Assembly (NCBI RefSeq): GCF_001613325.1
Contig: NZ_BDCD01000020.1
Coordinates: 124,001 to 188,000, forward strand
Length of the DNA: 64,000 bases
Reading direction: 5' to 3'
Source of the DNA: Nocardia yamanashiensis NBRC 100130
GTDB lineage: Bacteria; Actinomycetota; Actinomycetes; Mycobacteriales; Mycobacteriaceae
The notes below the pieces were generated by a model. It saw only the letters and a program-made list of their open reading frames with translations, did no database searches and was not told the DNA's origin. A program made the position numbers and the translations under genes. Shown in pieces: positions 1 through 8,236 of this stretch (its first letter is position 1; each line of letters starts with the position of its first letter).

Positions 1-95
1 CGGTCTATTTCCGCTTCCTGCTCGGCGTCGCCGACGTCGCCGACTCCCCCGCCCTGGTCGAGCAGGTCCTCGACGGCCTGCGCCCGCGCGGCTGA
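1..95 (+). CDS. C-terminal end of an unidentified protein (partial)
   Basis: An open frame enters from the left edge (first full codon at base 3) and stops with TGA at 93-95, giving about 30 residues that end in LRPRG. The tail is helical and hydrophobic, with a segment reading VYFRFLLGVADV. Too little is present to name a family; the tail of a TetR-type regulator would be compatible but is not shown. The gene converges on the TetR gene that ends at 117. Confidence 0.5.
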   Translation, partial: VYFRFLLGVADVADSPALVEQVLDGLRPRG

Positions 96-116
96 ACCGA
101 AGTCAGCGCACCGGCA

Positions 117-659
117 TCAGCGCCGGGAATCCAAGTGCGCCAAGGCGGTTCGCACACCGGCCCGCACCGTCTCGGCATCGCCCACCCCGCCGCTGACGGC
201 CACGCCGTCGCGGGTCAGCAGCAGCGCGCGCGCCGTCCCCTCCGGATCGCCGTGCCCGGCCGCGGCCAGCCGGTCGGCCATCAGGTCGCGGAACCAGGCG
301 CGGTAGTCGTCCACCACCTTGCGCACGGTATGGCCGGGATCCGGAAACTCCACGGCCGCATTCAGAAATGGGCAACCCCGGAAGCCGGGCCCGCAGCTCA
401 GCTCGCCGAGCCGCTCGAAGATCGCCGCGATGCTGTCGACGCCGTCGCCGGGCACCGCTTCCAGCACGCCGCGCTGTCGCTCGTACTCGCGGATCAGATA
501 GGCCACGACCAAGTCCTCCTTGGTCTTGAAATGCCGGTAGAAGGTGGCCTTGGCGATGCCGGCCTCGGCGATGATGCGGTCGATGCCCACCGTGTGAATG
601 CCCTCGGCGTAGAACAGCCGGGTGGCGGTGTCGAGCAGCCGCTCACGCGCTTCGCTCAT
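117..659 (-). CDS. TetR/AcrR family transcriptional repressor
   Basis: A 180-residue regulator. Residues 1-50 form a typical TetR helix-turn-helix (segments RLFYAEGIHTVGIDRIIAEA and KATFYRHFKTKEDLV), and the rest is the helical ligand-binding and dimer domain. The start MSEAR was chosen because an earlier in-frame Met would place the operator inside the gene. It diverges from the Ohr/OsmC gene at 768, and the 108-base gap holds two near-identical palindromes that are its probable operators. By family logic it should repress itself and the peroxidase gene until an electrophile or peroxide releases it; the inducer is not visible from the sequence. Confidence 0.85.
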   Translation of the reverse strand: MSEARERLLDTATRLFYAEGIHTVGIDRIIAEAGIAKATFYRHFKTKEDLVVAYLIREYERQRGVLEAVPGDGVDSIAAIFERLGELSCGPGFRGCPFLNAAVEFPDPGHTVRKVVDDYRAWFRDLMADRLAAAGHGDPEGTARALLLTRDGVAVSGGVGDAETVRAGVRTALAHLDSRR

Positions 660-707
660 CGCTGACCTGCACTTCCTTCCGAATCGGAATCTCACTGTTG
701 ACGATAG

Positions 708-758
708 CAGACAGATCTGTCTACCCTCGAGCACGAAGTGAACAGACAAGTCTGTCTA
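708..758. promoter_or_regulatory. Twin TetR operators between tetR and ohr
   Basis: Two 16-base sites, at 708-723 and 743-758, read CAGACA-GA-TCTGTCTA and CAGACA-AG-TCTGTCTA: identical except for the central two bases and 35 bases apart. The first contains the perfect 14-base palindrome AGACAGATCTGTCT (709-722). The second ends at the ohr ribosome binding site (AGGAGG, 758-763), so a bound repressor would cover the start of the ohr transcript. The arms resemble operators of NemR/AcuR-type TetR proteins, which carry TAGAC...GTCTA arms. Confidence 0.75.
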
Positions 759-767
759 GGAGGAATC

Positions 768-1181
768 ATGGCCCCCATGTACACCGCAGTAGCCACCTCG
801 GTCGGCCGCGAAGGCCGCTCGGTCAGCGATGACGGCATTCTCGATCTGACCCTCGCGCGACCGAAGGAGCTCGGCGGCGACGGCCAGGGCACCAATCCCG
901 AACAGCTGTTCGCGGCCGGCTACTCGGCCTGTTTCGCCAGCGCGCTGCAGCTGGTCGCCAAGCGCATGAAGATCGAGGCCGAGGACGCGGCGGTGACGGC
1001 CGAGGTCGGGCTGAACGCCCAGGAGGGCGGCGGTTTCTCGCTCTCGGTCGTGCTGCGCGTGGAACTGCCCGAGCATCTGCACAACGAGACCGGCAAGCAG
1101 CTCGTCGAGACCACGCACCAGGTGTGCCCGTACTCGAACGCCACCCGGGGCAATATCCCGGTGGAACTGGTTGTGGAGTAA
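768..1181 (+). CDS. Ohr/OsmC family organic hydroperoxide reductase
   Basis: A 137-residue protein of usual Ohr length. It reduces organic hydroperoxides in the cytosol with two redox cysteines. The first lies in GYSACFASALQLV and the second in HQVCPYSNATRGN, both at the places expected for Ohr, and the N-terminal motif YTAVATSVGREG fits the family. ATG at 768 is preceded by AGGAGGA at 758-764. Control is probably by the divergent TetR rather than by the MarR-type OhrR seen in many bacteria. The gene ends six bases from the convergent NlpC/P60 gene, with no clear terminator between them. Confidence 0.9.
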   Translation: MAPMYTAVATSVGREGRSVSDDGILDLTLARPKELGGDGQGTNPEQLFAAGYSACFASALQLVAKRMKIEAEDAAVTAEVGLNAQEGGGFSLSVVLRVELPEHLHNETGKQLVETTHQVCPYSNATRGNIPVELVVE

Positions 1182-1187
1182 CGGGAT

Positions 1188-1724
1188 TCAGTAGAAACGG
1201 CGAATGTCGTAGATCTCGAAGTCCGACAGCGGGGTAAGGCCGACCGGCACGCCCGGACTGTGGGCATTGAACACATTGCCGCCTCCCGCGTAGATGCCGA
1301 CGTGGGAGGCGTCGCCGTTCAGGATGATGATGTCGCCGGGTTGCAGTGCGCCGTAAGGGACTTCGAGCCCCGCGTCCGCCTGCTGCCAGGTGGTGCGCGG
1401 CATATCGATGCCGACGCTGCGGAAGGCCCACTGCACCAGCCCGGAGCAGTCCCAGGCATCGGGGCCGGTGCCGCCCCACAGATACGGCTTGCCGGTCTGG
1501 GTGGTGGCCAGGGTGAGCGCGACCATGGCGCGCGGGCTGGCTAGCGGGAGATTTGCTGAACCACTGGCACTGCCCGAGGCGGAACCACTCGCACTACCCG
1601 AGGCAGAGCCCGAAGCAGAACCGGAATCCGCCGAGGCGGAGCTCGCCAGTACCGCATTCGGCACCGTCAACGTTGCGATCGAGAGTAGGGATACGGCTAA
1701 TCGGCGTAGCAGTCTGCGTGTCAT
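1188..1724 (-). CDS. Secreted NlpC/P60 family peptidoglycan hydrolase
   Basis: A 178-residue protein. An N-terminal signal peptide (MTRRLLRRLAVSLLSIATL, cleavage near ASSASA) is followed by a Ser-Gly-Ser-Ala spacer (residues 34-57) and a C-terminal NlpC/P60 domain. The catalytic Cys is in WDCSGLVQWAF and the His in DASHVGIYAGG. The third polar position, usually His in this window's other copies (HAS), is Asn in VFNAHSPG, which the family tolerates. Start ATG at 1724 has an AAGGGG ribosome site; an upstream in-frame Met would spoil the signal peptide. It likely cleaves D-Glu/meso-DAP stem peptide bonds in the wall. It resembles the smaller Rip-type hydrolases; the exact orthologue is not clear. 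Confidence 0.85.
   Translation of the reverse strand: MTRRLLRRLAVSLLSIATLTVPNAVLASSASADSGSASGSASGSASGSASGSASGSANLPLASPRAMVALTLATTQTGKPYLWGGTGPDAWDCSGLVQWAFRSVGIDMPRTTWQQADAGLEVPYGALQPGDIIILNGDASHVGIYAGGGNVFNAHSPGVPVGLTPLSDFEIYDIRRFY
1554..1625 (-). repeat. Six-copy Ser-Gly-Ser-Ala coding repeat
   Basis: Inside the NlpC/P60 gene, six tandem 12-base units encode SGSA (residues 34-57), forming a flexible spacer between the signal peptide and the catalytic domain. The units are not identical at DNA level (GAGGC, GAAGC and TGAGG variants at synonymous positions), so the array is either old or kept by selection on the protein. Copy number could change by slippage. Confidence 0.8.
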
Positions 1725-1844
1725 GCACTTGCCCCTTGCATCAGGTAATGCCGCGAACAACTCGATTGCTATCAATTAGCTGTTCTATCGCATCGGCCAC
1801 ACTGGCCACAAGGGGTACAAACCGGGCGTGTCTCGAGATCCAGG

Positions 1845-2810
1845 TCACGTGGCCGTCGCGGGAAGCGGGGCGAGCACCACGCGGTTATCGGCCTGCGAGG
1901 GAATCCAGATGCTCAGGCCGTCGGGGTCGAGGGCGAAACCGGTGGGGCCGTGCAGGGGCGCGGAGACCGCGACCGGAGCCAGCGCGATGCCCTCCGGGTC
2001 GTAGACGGTGACCGTGCCGGGCTCGTCGCCGGGCGTCGAAACCCAGTCGGAGACAACCAGATCGCCGTTGGGGCGCACCGCCATGCCGTCGTGGATGCCG
2101 AACAAGGTGCCCACCCGGACCGGGGTCACCGGGGCCGCGGCCAGGTCGAGGCGGTACACATTGCCGCCGCCGAAATCCACGCCCATAGCGGCCACGTACG
2201 CCACCTGACCTGCGGGATCGAGGGCGATGCCGTTCGCGCCGGACATGCCGTCGGCGACGAGGGCGAACTGCCGCGAGTCCAGATCCAGCCGATACAGCGA
2301 CGAGGCCAGGGTGTCGGTCACCAGCAGCGTGGTCGGGTTCAGCACCGCCAGCCCGTTGAGCAGCCGGGCGGTGCTCATGGTCGCTTCGAACACCTGCTCA
2401 CGAGTGTCCATGTCGTAGCCGACGATTCGGTCCACATCGGCCACGTACAGCCGATTGCCGATGTGCGCCATGCCCTTCGGGGCGTCGAGCACCGGATCAC
2501 CCTCGCGCGGCAAGGCTTTCGGCTCCACCACCGCGCCCGCCGGGGTGAGTTCGGAAAGGAAGCCGTCACCGTCCTTCGCGGACCGATCGGCGGTGCCCAA
2601 ATTGGACACGAACACCCGATCGCCCACGAAGTACACCGATTCCGGGGCCGAGAACCCCTCGAGGACCGCGGTTTTCGCCACCGGGGCCGGGGCCGTCACC
2701 GCGGCATTACCGTCGGCGGTCGTGGTGCCCGGAACTTCGATATCCCCCTGCCGCACCGCGCAACCCGCCGCGCACAGCACCAGCAGCACCGCCAACCGCT
2801 TGCCCCGCAT
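1845..2810 (-). CDS. Lipoprotein with SMP-30/NHL-like beta-propeller
   Basis: A 321-residue protein with a lipoprotein signal: MRGKRLAVLLVL then the lipobox LCAAGC, so the mature N-terminus is an acylated Cys outside the membrane. The body shows repeated blade-like segments (ESVYFVGDRVFVSN, GMAHIGNRLYVADV, GLAVLNPTTLLVTD, GIALDPAGQVAYVA, GMAVRPNGDLVVSD, GFALDPDGLSIWIP), about six blades, as in SMP-30/gluconolactonase and NHL propellers. Enzymatic activity is not established. Start ATG 2810 is preceded by GAAAGG. It stands alone, with an inverted repeat upstream and the ileS terminator further on. Confidence 0.75.
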   Translation of the reverse strand: MRGKRLAVLLVLCAAGCAVRQGDIEVPGTTTADGNAAVTAPAPVAKTAVLEGFSAPESVYFVGDRVFVSNLGTADRSAKDGDGFLSELTPAGAVVEPKALPREGDPVLDAPKGMAHIGNRLYVADVDRIVGYDMDTREQVFEATMSTARLLNGLAVLNPTTLLVTDTLASSLYRLDLDSRQFALVADGMSGANGIALDPAGQVAYVAAMGVDFGGGNVYRLDLAAAPVTPVRVGTLFGIHDGMAVRPNGDLVVSDWVSTPGDEPGTVTVYDPEGIALAPVAVSAPLHGPTGFALDPDGLSIWIPSQADNRVVLAPLPATAT

Positions 2811-2841
2811 GCTGAACCTTTCGACAAAAGGATCAATCGGA

Positions 2842-2858
2842 CATAGCAAATGGCTATG
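2842..2858. promoter_or_regulatory. Inverted repeat upstream of the propeller lipoprotein
   Basis: CATAGC, five bases, GCTATG: a 6-base-arm inverted repeat 31 bases upstream of the lipoprotein start, in an AT-richer patch where a promoter is expected. It may be an operator. No cognate regulator is adjacent, so this is tentative. Confidence 0.35.
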
Positions 2859-2933
2859 CTAGTCGCCGCAAGCGCGCTGCCGCGGGAGCGACATGACGGA
2901 AACGGCCACGGTCTCGACATCACAGCGTGCGAC

Positions 2934-2963
2934 AGGGGCGGGACCCGTACGGATCCCGCCCCT
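2934..2963 (-). terminator. Rho-independent-type hairpin after ileS
   Basis: A 10-base stem, AGGGGCGGGA / TCCCGCCCCT, around a 10-base loop, 39 bases past the ileS stop codon. There is no long U tract, which is common for actinobacterial terminators. Confidence 0.7.
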
Positions 2964-3001
2964 GCCTCACCTCACACCCGCCGCCGTGGCGACGGCTGCG
3001 C

Positions 3002-6000
3002 TCACGCCTTGGTGACCGCCGCCTTCACACCGCCGACGATCTCGGCCGCCCCCGCGCCCGCATCCCCGAAGGTGAGTGCGGTCGCCAGGATCTCACCGGC
3101 GATCAGCTCGCGGTGCGTCTCCGCCCAGCCCAGCCGCTCGGCCGGCACCTCGAGGACCACGGTGATGCGGTCGGAGACGTCCAAGCCCAGGGACTTGCGG
3201 GTCTCCTGCAGATCGCGGATCAGGTCGCGGGCCCAGCCCTCGGCCTCCAATTCCTCGGTGACCACCGAATCCAGCACCACCAGACCGCTATTGCCGGGCA
3301 GCGCGGCGGTGGATTCGGGTTCGGCGGCGACCAGGCGCTGGGTGTACTCCTCGGGCAGCAGCGCGATGCCCGCCGCGGTCACGGTGCCGTCGGCGGCCTC
3401 GCTCCACTCGCCGGCCTTGACCGCCTTGATGACCGTCTGCACCTGCTTGCCCAGGCGCGGACCGGCGGCCCGGGCGTTCACGACCAGCTCGAAGCGGCCG
3501 TGCGAGGCCACATCGGTGGTGAGGTCGACCTTCTTGACGTTCACCTCGTCGGCGATCAGCTCGGCGAACTCGCGCAGTCGTTCCGCGTCGGCGGCGGCCA
3601 CGGTCACCTCCGACAGCGGCAGCCGCACCCGCAGGTTCTGCGCCTTGCGCAGGCTCAGCACCGTCGAGCACACCGTGCGCACCTCGTCCATGGCCGAGAC
3701 CAGGTCCGGATCGGCGGGCAGATCGGTCGCGGCCGGCCAATCGGTCAGATGCACCGAACGGCCGCCGGTCAGGCCCCGCCAGATCACCTCGGTGAGCAGC
3801 GGCAACAGCGGGGCCGCCAGCCGCGTGGTCACCTCGAGGACCGTGTGCAGGGTGTCGATGGCGTCGCGGTCCTCCTCCCAGAAGCGCGAACGCGACCGGC
3901 GCACATACCAGTTGGTGAGCGCGTCGGCGAACGAGCGCAGCTCGTCACAGGCCCCGGCGATGTCGAAGACCTCGAGCGCCTCGGTCATGACGTCGCGGGT
4001 CTGCGCCAGCTTGGCCAGGATGTACCGGTCCAGCACATTGCTGGAGTCGGTGCGCCAGGTGCCGGGCGTCGAGGCGTACAGCTGCAGGAAGGTCCACGCG
4101 TTCCACAGCGGGCGCAGCGCATGGCTGACGCCTTCGCGGATGCCGCGCTCGGTGACGATCAGGTTGCCGCCGCGCAGGACCGGGGACGCCATCAGGAACC
4201 AGCGCATGGCGTCCGAGCCGTCGCGGTCGAAGACCTCGTTGACGTTCGGGTAGTTGCCCTTGGACTTCGACATCTTCATGCCGTCGTCGCCGAGCACGAT
4301 GCCGTGCGCCACCACCGATTTGAACGCCGGGCGGTCGAAGAGCGCGGTCGAGAGCACGTGCAGGTTGTAGAACCAGCCGCGAGTCTGGCCGTTGTACTCG
4401 ACGATGAAATCGCCCGGCGAGTGCGGGGCCGCGTCGGCGGTGCCCTCGAACCATTCCTTGTTCTCGAACGGGTAGTGCACCTGGGCATACGGCATGGAAC
4501 CGGACTCGAACCAGCAGTCCAGGACCTCGGGCACGCGCCGCATCATCGACTTCCCGGTCGGGTCATCGGGATTCGGGCGCACCAGCTCGTCGATCATCGG
4601 CCGGTGCAGGTCTTCCGGACGCGCGCCGAAGTCGTGCTCGAGCTGATCGAGCGAGCCGTACACGTCCACGCGCGGGTATTCGGGGTTGTCCGACACCCAC
4701 ACCGGGATGGGCGCGCCCCAGTAGCGGTTGCGGCTGATGTTCCAGTCGCGCGCGTTCTCCAGCCACTTGCCGAACTGGCCGTCGCGGATGTGCTCCGGAA
4801 CCCAGGTGATCTCCTTGTTGAGCTCGACCATGCGATCGCGGAACTTGGTGACGGCCACGAACCAGGACGGCACCGCCATATAGATGAGCGGCTGCCCGGA
4901 ACGCCAGCTGTGCGGGTAGGAGTGCTCGATGGTCTCGTGCCGCAGCAGCTTTCCGGCCGCCTTGAGGTCCTTGATGATGACCGGGTTGGCGTCGAAGACC
5001 ATCAGGCCCTCGTACGGCGGCACCATCGAGGTGAACTTGCCGCCCGCGTCCAGCGGCTGCACCAGTTCGATGCCGGCCGCGGTGGCGACGTCCATATCCT
5101 CCTCACCGAAAGCCGGTGCGAGATGGACGATGCCGGTGCCGGAGTCGGTGGTGACATAGTCGGCGTTCAGCACGCGGTGCGCGTTCGGGTGGCCGAGGAA
5201 GAAGTCGAACGGCGGGGCGTAGCGCAGATCGGCCAGCGCCGCGCCGGTGTGCTCGGACAGCACGACCGGTTCGTCGCCCAGCTCGCGCGTGTAGTGCGAG
5301 ACGCGCTCGGCGGCAAGCAGGTAGCGCTTGCCGTCCTTGCCCTCGACGTGCGCGTAGGTGACGTCCGGGTGCACGGCGATGGCGAGGTTGGACGGCAGCG
5401 TCCACGGCGTGGTGGTCCAGATGAGCGCGTTCGCGCCGTCCAGGGCCGACAGCGGATGATCCGCCGGCACCGACAGCACCATATCCACGGTGACCGCGGG
5501 ATCCTGGCGCATGCGGTAGGCGTCGTCCAGGCGCGCTTCCTGATTGGACAGCGGGGTCTGCTCGTACCAGCTGTAGGGCAGCACCCGGAAGCCCTGATAG
5601 ATCAAACCCTTGTCGTACAACGACTTGAACGCCCACATGACCGATTCCATGAAGTCCAGGTCGAGGGTTTTGTAGTCGTTGTCGAAGTCGACCCAGCGGG
5701 CCTGACGGGTCACATAGTTGCGCCACTCGTTGGTGTAGCGAAGCACCGAGGATTTACACGCGGCATTGAATTCCGCGAGCCCCATGGCATCGATCTGTGA
5801 TTTGTCCGTGATACCCAGCTGCTTCTCAGCTTCGATTTCCGCGGGCAGCCCGTGAGTATCCCAGCCGAATCGCCGTTCGACCTTCTTACCGCGCATGGTT
5901 TGGAAACGCGGGATCAAATCCTTGACGTATCCGGTCAGCAGATGACCGTAGTGCGGCAGGCCATTCGCGAACGGCGGGCCGTCGTAGAAGACGAATTCCT

Positions 6001-6157
6001 CTGCATCGGAACGGTTCTCGATGCTGGCCCGGAAGGTGTCGTCGGCGCTCCAGTACTCGAGCACGCGCTGCTCCAAGTCCGGGAACGACACCGGACCGCC
6101 GGTCGCGGCCAGTTCGACCCGGGGGTACGCGTTTCGGGTGGTCGTCTCGTCCGCCAT
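3002..6157 (-). CDS. ileS: Isoleucyl-tRNA synthetase
   Basis: A class I aminoacyl-tRNA synthetase of 1051 residues that charges tRNA-Ile with isoleucine. The HIGH-type motif is PHYGH in FANGLPHYGHLLTG (near residue 65), and the KMSKS loop is in DGMKMSKSKGN. The connecting editing domain lies between them, and a C-terminal anticodon-binding region follows (segment WYVRRSRSRFWEE). The length fits the eukaryote-like IleS type of mycobacteria. Start MADETTT (ATG 6155-6157) was chosen because it follows a GAGAGG ribosome site and the T-box leader; earlier in-frame Mets lie inside the leader. Expression should rise when uncharged tRNA-Ile binds the leader. Confidence 0.97.
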   Translation of the reverse strand: MADETTTRNAYPRVELAATGGPVSFPDLEQRVLEYWSADDTFRASIENRSDAEEFVFYDGPPFANGLPHYGHLLTGYVKDLIPRFQTMRGKKVERRFGWDTHGLPAEIEAEKQLGITDKSQIDAMGLAEFNAACKSSVLRYTNEWRNYVTRQARWVDFDNDYKTLDLDFMESVMWAFKSLYDKGLIYQGFRVLPYSWYEQTPLSNQEARLDDAYRMRQDPAVTVDMVLSVPADHPLSALDGANALIWTTTPWTLPSNLAIAVHPDVTYAHVEGKDGKRYLLAAERVSHYTRELGDEPVVLSEHTGAALADLRYAPPFDFFLGHPNAHRVLNADYVTTDSGTGIVHLAPAFGEEDMDVATAAGIELVQPLDAGGKFTSMVPPYEGLMVFDANPVIIKDLKAAGKLLRHETIEHSYPHSWRSGQPLIYMAVPSWFVAVTKFRDRMVELNKEITWVPEHIRDGQFGKWLENARDWNISRNRYWGAPIPVWVSDNPEYPRVDVYGSLDQLEHDFGARPEDLHRPMIDELVRPNPDDPTGKSMMRRVPEVLDCWFESGSMPYAQVHYPFENKEWFEGTADAAPHSPGDFIVEYNGQTRGWFYNLHVLSTALFDRPAFKSVVAHGIVLGDDGMKMSKSKGNYPNVNEVFDRDGSDAMRWFLMASPVLRGGNLIVTERGIREGVSHALRPLWNAWTFLQLYASTPGTWRTDSSNVLDRYILAKLAQTRDVMTEALEVFDIAGACDELRSFADALTNWYVRRSRSRFWEEDRDAIDTLHTVLEVTTRLAAPLLPLLTEVIWRGLTGGRSVHLTDWPAATDLPADPDLVSAMDEVRTVCSTVLSLRKAQNLRVRLPLSEVTVAAADAERLREFAELIADEVNVKKVDLTTDVASHGRFELVVNARAAGPRLGKQVQTVIKAVKAGEWSEAADGTVTAAGIALLPEEYTQRLVAAEPESTAALPGNSGLVVLDSVVTEELEAEGWARDLIRDLQETRKSLGLDVSDRITVVLEVPAERLGWAETHRELIAGEILATALTFGDAGAGAAEIVGGVKAAVTKA

Positions 6158-6162
6158 CGCGG

Positions 6163-6405
6163 CCTCTCGTCTCCTCGTGCCATCACCTGGTAGGCACGGG
6201 GACGAATCCCGGCGCTCGGTGCGCCGTGACCGCGGTACCACCCCGCTTGCCCGGCCGTGACGAGACTCCTGCGGCCGAACCACTTCATTGCGAGCTGTGA
6301 CGGGCTCACCCGTTCGGTTCTAGTGAGCGCGGAAATCCCGCGCCGTTCTTCCGAAGGCTCCCCGGTGATGGCCGGATCGACGCCGAACTGCTGTGTCCGA
6401 TTCTA
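6163..6405 (-). promoter_or_regulatory. ileS T-box leader (translational type) with putative -10
   Basis: The leader carries the conserved T-box core GGTGGTACCGCGG (minus strand, within 6230-6244), whose TGGT can pair with the ACCA end of uncharged tRNA. An ATC isoleucine specifier candidate lies at 6367-6369 in the first hairpin. Just before the gene, CGTGCC (6193-6198) and GGCACG (6176-6181) form a hairpin flanked by TCC and GGAGA that would hide the ribosome site. This is the layout of translational T-boxes described for actinobacterial ileS, including those with a very short stem I. TAGAAT at 6400-6405 is a possible -10 box. Confidence 0.88.
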
Positions 6406-6478
6406 GCGGGGCGCGTCCAGTGGATATTCCCCCGGCCCGCCCGTCCAGGTCGCTTGCCGAAACCTGGTGCCGGGAGAC

Positions 6479-6691
6479 CTAATGCCTGGCGTGCCTGCCG
6501 CCGGGATGAGACTCGGCGTCCTCGTCACCGTCACGCAGCGACAACGCGCTCACCAGCAGCAGCACCGCGCCGATCACACACACCACGATGCAGCCCCACG
6601 CCCAGATCACCGAACCGGTGGTCAGCGCGGTTACCAGCAAGCCGAAGCCGATGGCCGCGAGAACGAGCGTCACTACGAGCAAGAGCACCAA
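6479..6691 (-). CDS. Small two-helix membrane protein of unknown function
   Basis: About 70 residues. Two hydrophobic helices (LVVTLVLAAIGFGLLVTAL and WAWGCIVVCVIGAVLLLVSAL) are followed by a charged tail, RDGDEDAESHPGG. The start is uncertain: TTG at 6691, GTG at 6688 or a TTG nine bases further in all follow the same AGGGG box. It lies between wag31 and the ileS leader, reading the same way. Small proteins like this occur at this place in relatives, but no function can be assigned. Confidence 0.6.
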   Translation of the reverse strand: MVLLLVVTLVLAAIGFGLLVTALTTGSVIWAWGCIVVCVIGAVLLLVSALSLRDGDEDAESHPGGRHARH

Positions 6692-6784
6692 CCCCTAGCG
6701 CTGTGTCGATAGCGGCGGTGGAGGTACCGCGCCGCCCGGCCGTCAGGACCGGGCAATGCGACACCGATGTCCGTAGTTACGAGT

Positions 6785-7612
6785 TTACTTGCCGCCCTTC
6801 AGGAGTGCGCCGTTGCCGGACGCGCCCTCGCCGAACTCGCCGCCGTCGACCGGCACCGCGGAGCCGCGGTTCTCCAGCTCTTCCAGCTGCGATTCCAGGT
6901 AGGACTTCAGGCGCACGCGGTACTCGCGCTCGAAGGTCTTGAGCTGCTCGATCCGGCTCTCCAGCACGCTGCGCTGCTGGGTGATGGTGGCCATGATCTC
7001 GGTGTGCTTGCGCTCGGCGTCGGCCTGCAGGGCGTCGGCCTTCTCCTTGGCCTGGCGGAGCTGGGAATCCGAGCGGTTCTGCGCGTCCGACAGCATGGCC
7101 TCGGCCTTCTGGCGGGCGTCGGCGATCATCGCTTCGGAGCGGGTGCGGGCGTCGCTGACCAGGCGCTCGGAGTTCGCTCTGGCATTCGCCAGGAGCTGCT
7201 CGGCCTCGGTCTTGGCGTCGGAGGTGAGGCGGTCGGCCATCTCCTGGGCCAGCGAAAGCACCTTGGCGGCCTGCAGATTCGCGTCCGCGGACGGGGCCTC
7301 GGCCTTGACCTGGGCGACCGGCGCGGGAGCCGGCATGGGCGGCGGCGGGGCCACCGGCGCGGCCTTGACCGGCTCGGGGACCTGCGGGCCCTTCACCGCC
7401 TGTACCGGGCCGCGGTTCTTCTTGGCGTCGGCCAGTTCGGCATCCAGCTCGGCGACCCGCTGGCGCAGATCGGCGTTCTCTTCGATGAGGCGTGAGAGCT
7501 CCTGCTCGACCAGGTCGAGGAAGGCGTCGACTTCATCCTCGTTGTAGCCGCGCTTCCCGATCGGTGGTTTGCTGAACGCGACGTTATGAACATCGGCGGG
7601 GGTCAGCGGCAT
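6785..7612 (-). CDS. wag31: DivIVA-family polar growth protein Wag31
   Basis: A 275-residue cytoskeleton-like scaffold that marks the cell poles and directs apical wall synthesis. The N-terminal DivIVA lipid-binding segment (MPLTPADVHNVAFSKP, then KRGYNEDEVDAFLDLVEQEL) is followed by a Pro/Ala-rich linker (about residues 65-110) and a long coiled coil rich in Ala, Glu and Arg to about residue 250. In M. tuberculosis the orthologue is essential and phosphorylated by PknA/PknB. The neighbours yggT and sepF read the same way, the standard dcw tail of Gram-positives. Confidence 0.96.
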   Translation of the reverse strand: MPLTPADVHNVAFSKPPIGKRGYNEDEVDAFLDLVEQELSRLIEENADLRQRVAELDAELADAKKNRGPVQAVKGPQVPEPVKAAPVAPPPPMPAPAPVAQVKAEAPSADANLQAAKVLSLAQEMADRLTSDAKTEAEQLLANARANSERLVSDARTRSEAMIADARQKAEAMLSDAQNRSDSQLRQAKEKADALQADAERKHTEIMATITQQRSVLESRIEQLKTFEREYRVRLKSYLESQLEELENRGSAVPVDGGEFGEGASGNGALLKGGK

Positions 7613-7684
7613 GGAACGATCCCTTCACGCTTCGTATGGAGATCTAGCGGTAGATCTGGGCAAGCATTCTTTCGGCCCATTCTG

Positions 7685-7987
7685 TCACACCTGAGCTACC
7701 GACTGCCCGAGCGAGCCCGTGATCGTCATCAGGATGAAGACGATAAACAGCAGCACCATAATCGACAGATCGAGCCGAATTCCCCCAAGATTCACTGGGG
7801 GTATCAAACGCCTCAGAAGTTTCACCGGTGGGTCGGTGATCGTGAAGATCACCTCCAGGATGACCACCAGGATCCCGGCGGGTCGCCAGTCCCGGGCGAA
7901 GCTGCGAATGAACTCCACGATGACCCTGGCGATCAACAGCAGCCAGAAGACGAAGAGCAGCAAGTACAACACCTGGAAGAGGGCCAC
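7685..7987 (-). CDS. YggT family membrane protein
   Basis: A 100-residue protein with two hydrophobic regions (residues 3-22 and about 75-95) around the typical YggT signature TDPPVKLLRRLIPPVNLGGIRLDLS. The GTG start is at 7985-7987. The family sits between sepF and divIVA in many Gram-positives and has been linked to cell division or osmotic homeostasis, but its molecular role is not settled. It is spaced 72 bases from wag31 and about 250 bases from sepF. Confidence 0.88.
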   Translation of the reverse strand: MALFQVLYLLLFVFWLLLIARVIVEFIRSFARDWRPAGILVVILEVIFTITDPPVKLLRRLIPPVNLGGIRLDLSIMVLLFIVFILMTITGSLGQSVAQV

Positions 7988-8236
7988 CCGACCACTCTGC
8001 CTCAGAATCCATGATCAGCAAAACAGAAACACGGATCGTGCCGGTCACAGTAAGATTCCCCCGCTATGATCGCTTCCCCCGCATGCCGAATCGGCCGTTG
8101 AATCGGTCAGCCGCGCGACAGCGACTTCTTCGCAACCCCCGTTGACGAACGGCAATTCGTTGCCGCCGTTTACTTTTGGTCGCGGCTCGCCCCCACGCGC
8201 CACCGCAACCGATAACTCCCGAACCGGTACAGCTGG
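7988..8236. other. sepF-yggT intergenic region
   Basis: This 249-base gap holds no convincing gene. A small hairpin, CGGCAA-TTCG-TTGCCG, at 8150-8165 lies 72 bases past the sepF stop and could be a weak terminator or processing site. AT-richer patches at 8040-8065 could carry a promoter for yggT-wag31. Confidence 0.4.

Noticed and set aside
2927..5800. 957-residue plus-strand frame opposite ileS
   Set aside because: It is the antisense shadow of ileS, created by GC-biased codon positions; composition is His/Arg/Gly-rich with no domain.
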